Source: Mesostigma viride (Eukaryota; Streptophyta; Mesostigmatophyceae; Mesostigmatales; Mesostigmataceae). Taken from it: 62,000 nt of DNA. Below are positions 57,739-62,000 of this stretch, one piece after another. Positions within the stretch are counted from its first letter, which is position 1. Each line of letters starts with the position of its first letter. Below the pieces are notes generated by a model. The model was not told where the DNA came from. It searched no databases and was given only the letters and a program-made list of their open reading frames with translations. The DNA lies in contig RPFO01000213.1 of NCBI GenBank assembly GCA_009746045.1, forward strand, positions 8,497,814-8,559,813, given 5' to 3'. Both the position numbers and the translations under genes were made by a program.

Positions 57739-60101
57739 CTAGTGGCCATCCGTCTGGTAAGTGCCACGAGAGGCCAGCAGGACCTCCAGGTAGGCCTGGT
57801 AGTGAGCCACATCCTCAACATTGTCATGCCTATCTACAGTGAGGAAAACATCGGCCCACACGCCGTCAGGAAAGAGGCCCAGGAAGGCCCAGTAATACCT
57901 ATGCTGCGTGAGGACGACCTGGCCACGGGCCCAGTCCAGAAAGCCACAGGCAAAGAGGCGAAGGAAAGGCTCTACCGCGATCAGGCAAAGGGCCCGCAGG
58001 AGGAGGCAATGATACCGAATCCGAGGGCGCAGACCCGTCGGGAAGAACAGGTCCACCAGGGGCTCCACGTTGGACGGCCACAACCGGATGTGCCGAATCT
58101 CGCGGGAGCGCCACCGACGAACACACTGTCGCGACCCGAATGTCTCTAGGTAGTCGCTGGCACGAGGAGGAGGGTGACCGCGGGAGTCTAGACCCTGGCC
58201 CGGGATAGGCCGGGCGGCGGGCATCCCACTCAAGGATGGGCTGGAGGACCGTAGTGTACGCCGCACCCGGCACCGCAGGAAACTCTACTGTAAGGGCATC
58301 CGAAGCCATAATGCCCAGAGGGGGAGGGTAAGCCCACTGAAACCCACCGTAGGTGTCCAAGTCGTTGTGGCGCCTCGCCCAGCGATACAGGACGCGCCGG
58401 ACCAGGATCTCACCCTCGAACACCGGATCAGCTAAAATAACCATGTCGAACGGAGGCCGATCAGTCTCAATGGGTAGGCCACGATCCCGGGGCGCCCGAC
58501 ACACCTGGGAGAACCCATAGGACATGGGAGAGATGGCAAGCTCAGCAGAGGCGCGCGGCAGGTCACACTGTCGGCAGGCGAGTGCGGACATACCATACCC
58601 CGGAATGGGCGCGTCACGCGACTCCGGCGTCGCGTGCACCACAGAAGGAGCCCTGTCCCGATCACCCTGGGACAACTCCCTGAGGGAATCGGCAGCGCGG
58701 GTGGCGCGAGGATCCTGACCGGTGGACCGAACAACCGCGGCCAAGACCGCGAGGCCGAAGGAGGAGGGACCGGAGCAGGGGCTGACGCAGGGGCAGGAGC
58801 CGACACCGACGCAGGGGGCACTGGTAAAACAGGAGGTCGCGCCGGACCTGAAGCCAGAGAGGGCCGTGACGGACCCACCAACGACGCAGGCGCGCCGGTC
58901 TCCGTTGCCGGTGCACCCTCAGGCCACATGTTGAAAATGGGGCCCGTAGGGACAGGCAGTCCTGCATAAGATTGACTACCATCCAGGCCCCAGTCAGGAA
59001 CCGGAATCCTCTGCGGAGGACCACCCTCCCAAAGTCTGGGAAGGCCGCTAGTATCGCCAAAGAAACCCCGCGACGTCTGCGCCTGAGCGGAGGAGGCTCG
59101 GAAGCAGCGACGGAGGGCGAGCTAACAGGGGCAGGAGACTCCCGCGTAGGCGCAGGTAGAGCGGTGACAGGCGCAGAGGCAGCAGGAGTCGCAGGAGCCG
59201 CCGGAACCACAGCGACCGCGGGCGCAGGCGGGGGCGCGGGCGAAGCCGTAGTCGCCGGGGCGACAGAAGGGGTAGGGGGCGCGGATCCAGCCGGCGTGGC
59301 CGGGACCTGCGCCTGGGCCGCAAGGAAGGCCCCAAACGCCGTGGTCAAAGACTGGATCTGAGCCTGCATAGCCGAGACCGTCGCCGAAAGAGGATCAGGC
59401 AAACCCGAAGGGGTAGGCTCCACTGCGACATCCCGGGTCGACCGAGGGGACGACGGGACCGGAGAGGGAGGGACAGACACCGAGGAGGCGGACGCAGCGC
59501 TCGAGGCAGAATAATCTGGAGTATAATGTACCTCAGCTGGGGCGCCCGAAGGGGTAGGACCACTAACCGCTAGTCCCGCCGACTGATCAGCTATCTCCAT
59601 GAACTCTACGGCCCGTAAAAGGTCGCAGGGGTTCTCGTCTACCTCAGCATCACCCTCAGCTGGAAGCCACGGGAACACCTCCCGTAGGCAGGTACGGCCC
59701 ACAGGAGTGGAGAGGTAGGAGAACACACGGCAACACCGGAGAACCGCATCTATCTGCCCCAAGGCGGGACAGCTGGAACCACACCCCAACAAACAGTGTC
59801 CGGCATCATCGAAACCGTGCAGGACAAGCTGGTGCGGCTCATCAGGGGAAGGACCATACCACGTGACCCCGAAGAGGGCCGCCCTGACTAAGCTCGCATG
59901 TTGGGCCTGAAGGGCCGGCTGCACAACGCCACCCCGGTAACATGATCGCGACACCCAACGGCCCGGAAGGGCCTCGAAATACAGCTCAGGGTCCGGTAGG
60001 GGCAGGGACGGCAGCGGGCTCTCAGCCGGAGGGGTAGGCTCGTCATGACGGCTGCGGAGGGGAGGGGACAACCAACCACCCGTCGACAGCAGACATAACA
60101 T
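57739..60101 (-). CDS. ORF3 of copy 2, frame-split
   Basis: Counterpart of ORF3 in copy 1. A one-base deletion at about 60042 fuses the upstream frame to the coding part, and a compensating pair of indels near 59044 and 59090 changes about 17 residues of the linker relative to copy 1. The C-terminal pieces at 57899-58744 and 57739-58266 are unchanged. Confidence 0.55.
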
Positions 60102-60122
60102 AAGAGAGGAGAAGGCCTACGA

Positions 60123-61649
60123 CTAGAGCTTGTGCAGGGTTTTATATTCCTGCAGCAGGCGACTACACCCATCTAGCTCACTCTCCGTATACCAAACCTT
60201 ATCTACTTCACTACGAGCATACATCCACTTCACTTTATACTGACGCTGGGTACCGCGGCCCTTTTTGATATCTCGATGGGCCACGATGCTTTCTACTTCG
60301 TCTTCTACTTCCCCAGTGTCAGGATTATGCTCTAAAGGGGCAGGCGCTAACTCCCTGCCAGCGAACGTACTAGGGTGGTACAGTTTAAGCTGGCTCCTAT
60401 GGAAGGTGTTTGAATGCGTTTGCCAAGAGGTAGGGATATCGACCTTATACAAGAAATTTCCTACCCTAGACAACACATGGAAGGGTCCTAAGAAGGCAGG
60501 CCTAAGTTTGACCTTCAGTTCTGCTTCAAACTTATGAGCAAAACGGCCAACACGGGGGCCTTCTACTAATACTAGATCTCCTACTTCTATCTCAGGTGCT
60601 CGTCTATCTAAGGAGGCACGCAACCTAGCAAGGTACTTAGCCTGAGCTTTTTGATACCCTGAGATCGCGTGGTCATGAGCAGTTTTCATTCTATCTAGTA
60701 AGGACTGTACACCTTCTACAGTATCTCGGGACACATCATCCTTGTCCCGTAGAGGACTAGCTAAGAGAGAGGTAGGGGTAAGGGGCTGTCTCCCAGTATC
60801 TAAGAAGAAGGGCGTATATCCATGCGCAGCTTGGGGACAATTGTTGAGGGAGAACTCTACCAAACATAAATAATCCTCCCAATCACTACCCGAGCCATTA
60901 ACATAGTGCCTAAGCGCTTCTTCTACTACTCTATTAAGACGCTCTACTAAATGAGAGGAGGAGGAGTGGTAGGCAGTACCGTAGGTAACCTTGGTACCGA
61001 TGGCAGCGAAAAACTGCTGCCAAAAATCTGAGGTAAATAATTTATCCTTATCACTAATAAACTGCCTACTCAATCCATGATATCTATATACATTATTGAG
61101 GTATAGGCGTGCGCAATCACGTGCGGTGAGTTCTAAAGGACACGGCACAAGATGGCACATACGAGTAAAACGATCTATGAACACAAGGATTTGGGCATTG
61201 CCCCTATCATTCTTTCTAAAAGGTCCTACAAAATCCATCATGATAGAATCCCAAGGCATGATAGGGTCAGGCAAGGTCCTAGGTTCTGCTATCTGTCCTA
61301 CATTATTGGGTTTCATTTCCTGGCAAGATTGACAAGTTCTAACATACTCATCCACATCCTTATAAAGGGAAGGCCAGTAATAAGAGCGGGCTACTAGGTC
61401 CCGTACCCGTTTACCACCCTGGTGAGCAGCTAAGTCATGCAACTCAAAGAGCAAGGAGGAGCGACAGATAGGAGGGACATACAGGCGCCATTGAGGGGGA
61501 GAATCTGCTATCTGCACATATAAAAACCCACCTACAAATTTACAAGGGTGCTTGCCTAATTGTTGGGGATGTGCAGCAATGGCAGCTAATGCTTCCGGCT
61601 CAGTGGCCGTAAATCTACTAATAAGGCGTTCAAGATCAGAGGTAGGCAT
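60123..61649 (-). CDS. integrase with chromodomain, copy 2
   Basis: 508 residues. The translation is identical to copy 1 by eye, with the HHCC, DDE and chromodomain motifs intact. Confidence 0.93.
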   Translation of the reverse strand: MPTSDLERLISRFTATEPEALAAIAAHPQQLGKHPCKFVGGFLYVQIADSPPQWRLYVPPICRSSLLFELHDLAAHQGGKRVRDLVARSYYWPSLYKDVDEYVRTCQSCQEMKPNNVGQIAEPRTLPDPIMPWDSIMMDFVGPFRKNDRGNAQILVFIDRFTRMCHLVPCPLELTARDCARLYLNNVYRYHGLSRQFISDKDKLFTSDFWQQFFAAIGTKVTYGTAYHSSSSHLVERLNRVVEEALRHYVNGSGSDWEDYLCLVEFSLNNCPQAAHGYTPFFLDTGRQPLTPTSLLASPLRDKDDVSRDTVEGVQSLLDRMKTAHDHAISGYQKAQAKYLARLRASLDRRAPEIEVGDLVLVEGPRVGRFAHKFEAELKVKLRPAFLGPFHVLSRVGNFLYKVDIPTSWQTHSNTFHRSQLKLYHPSTFAGRELAPAPLEHNPDTGEVEDEVESIVAHRDIKKGRGTQRQYKVKWMYARSEVDKVWYTESELDGCSRLLQEYKTLHKL

Positions 61650-61717
61650 CGCTACAGAAGTATCCAGAACAGGTTTAAAGAGATCTCCTACCGCCTTGCC
61701 GAAGAGAAGGGGAGGTC

Positions 61718-62000
61718 CTAGGGGACTACGTTTTCATAAGACTTTCCTGACCTAGTCGCTATATGGCTAAGCGGTATAGAAATTTTATTTTTCCCCTCCC
61801 CCCCCACCGAGGCCACAGGAAGGGCCTCACACGGGAGAGAGAGTCCTACGTGAGAAAGGAGATCAGGCATGCGAACAGCTGTATGAAAGAGGTAGGCATA
61901 GGAATCATCATCAGGTAGTTCACCATAAGGGGTTACACCCATAGTAGTAGGAACTAGAGTAATATTGAGAACATCAAGGTCCTCGAAGAAGGAATAGTCT
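61718..62000 (-). CDS. pol C-terminus, copy 2 (partial)
   Basis: Only the last ~90 codons lie in the window. Two more bases in the G/A run than copy 1 keep the frame open to SYENVVP and a TAG. That stop overlaps the upstream extension of the integrase frame by about 20 bases, with the run CCCC immediately before TAG, a possible -1 slip site. Confidence 0.85.
   Translation of the reverse strand, partial: DYSFFEDLDVLNITLVPTTMGVTPYGELPDDDSYAYLFHTAVRMPDLLSHVGLSLPCEALPVASVGGEGKNKISIPLSHIATRSGKSYENVVP

Overview
The window is nuclear DNA from a repeat-rich eukaryote. It holds two conserved, intron-dense protein genes placed head to head, followed by a block of LTR retrotransposons. The flippase is closest in memory to the plant ALA2 subfamily. 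Together with GC-rich exons, many short exons, C-rich polypyrimidine tracts and exuberant microsatellites, this suggests a unicellular alga or related protist, perhaps of the green lineage. The taxon cannot be fixed from the sequence alone.

Layout. (1) Minus strand, about 20842 down to past base 1: a P4-type ATPase (phospholipid flippase, ALA2-like) in 20 recognisable exons, about 1087 codons in the window, with only the extreme C-terminus missing. (2) 20843-22021: a 1.18 kb divergent intergenic region, presumably a shared promoter. (3) Plus strand, 22022-40990: the largest subunit of RNA polymerase II (RPB1) in 20 exons that sum to an uninterrupted frame of about 1801 residues, including a CTD of about 29 heptads and, by inference, three small downstream exons that finish the CTD. 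(4) 40991-42673: non-coding DNA with direct repeats. (5) 42674-62000: a 1.76 kb (TTG)n tract, a complete 12.15 kb Ty3/gypsy chromodomain element on the minus strand (LTR, viroplasmin-like ORF, gag, protease-RT-RNase H, integrase, extra ORF, LTR), a second (TTG)n tract, and the 3' part of a second, nearly identical element that runs off the window. The gag of the first element is broken by a 1.3 kb hAT-type transposon with a clear 8 bp target duplication.

The most striking pattern is not a gene. In both host genes, introns repeatedly contain decayed tandem copies of the neighbouring exon edge, splice site included. At least ten exons show one to several such 'junction echoes', in the same orientation, on the donor side, the acceptor side or both. 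With the many microsatellite arrays, whose adjacent blocks differ by single-base changes of the unit, this points to a genome in which local tandem duplication is very active, introns grow at the splice junctions, and decoy splice sites accumulate.

The host genes have basic roles: membrane lipid asymmetry and mRNA transcription. No functional link is implied beyond the shared upstream region. No tRNA, rRNA, CRISPR array or prokaryotic-type operon was seen. Exon limits were derived by eye from splice consensus, reading phase and similarity to known family members, and have not been checked with transcripts.
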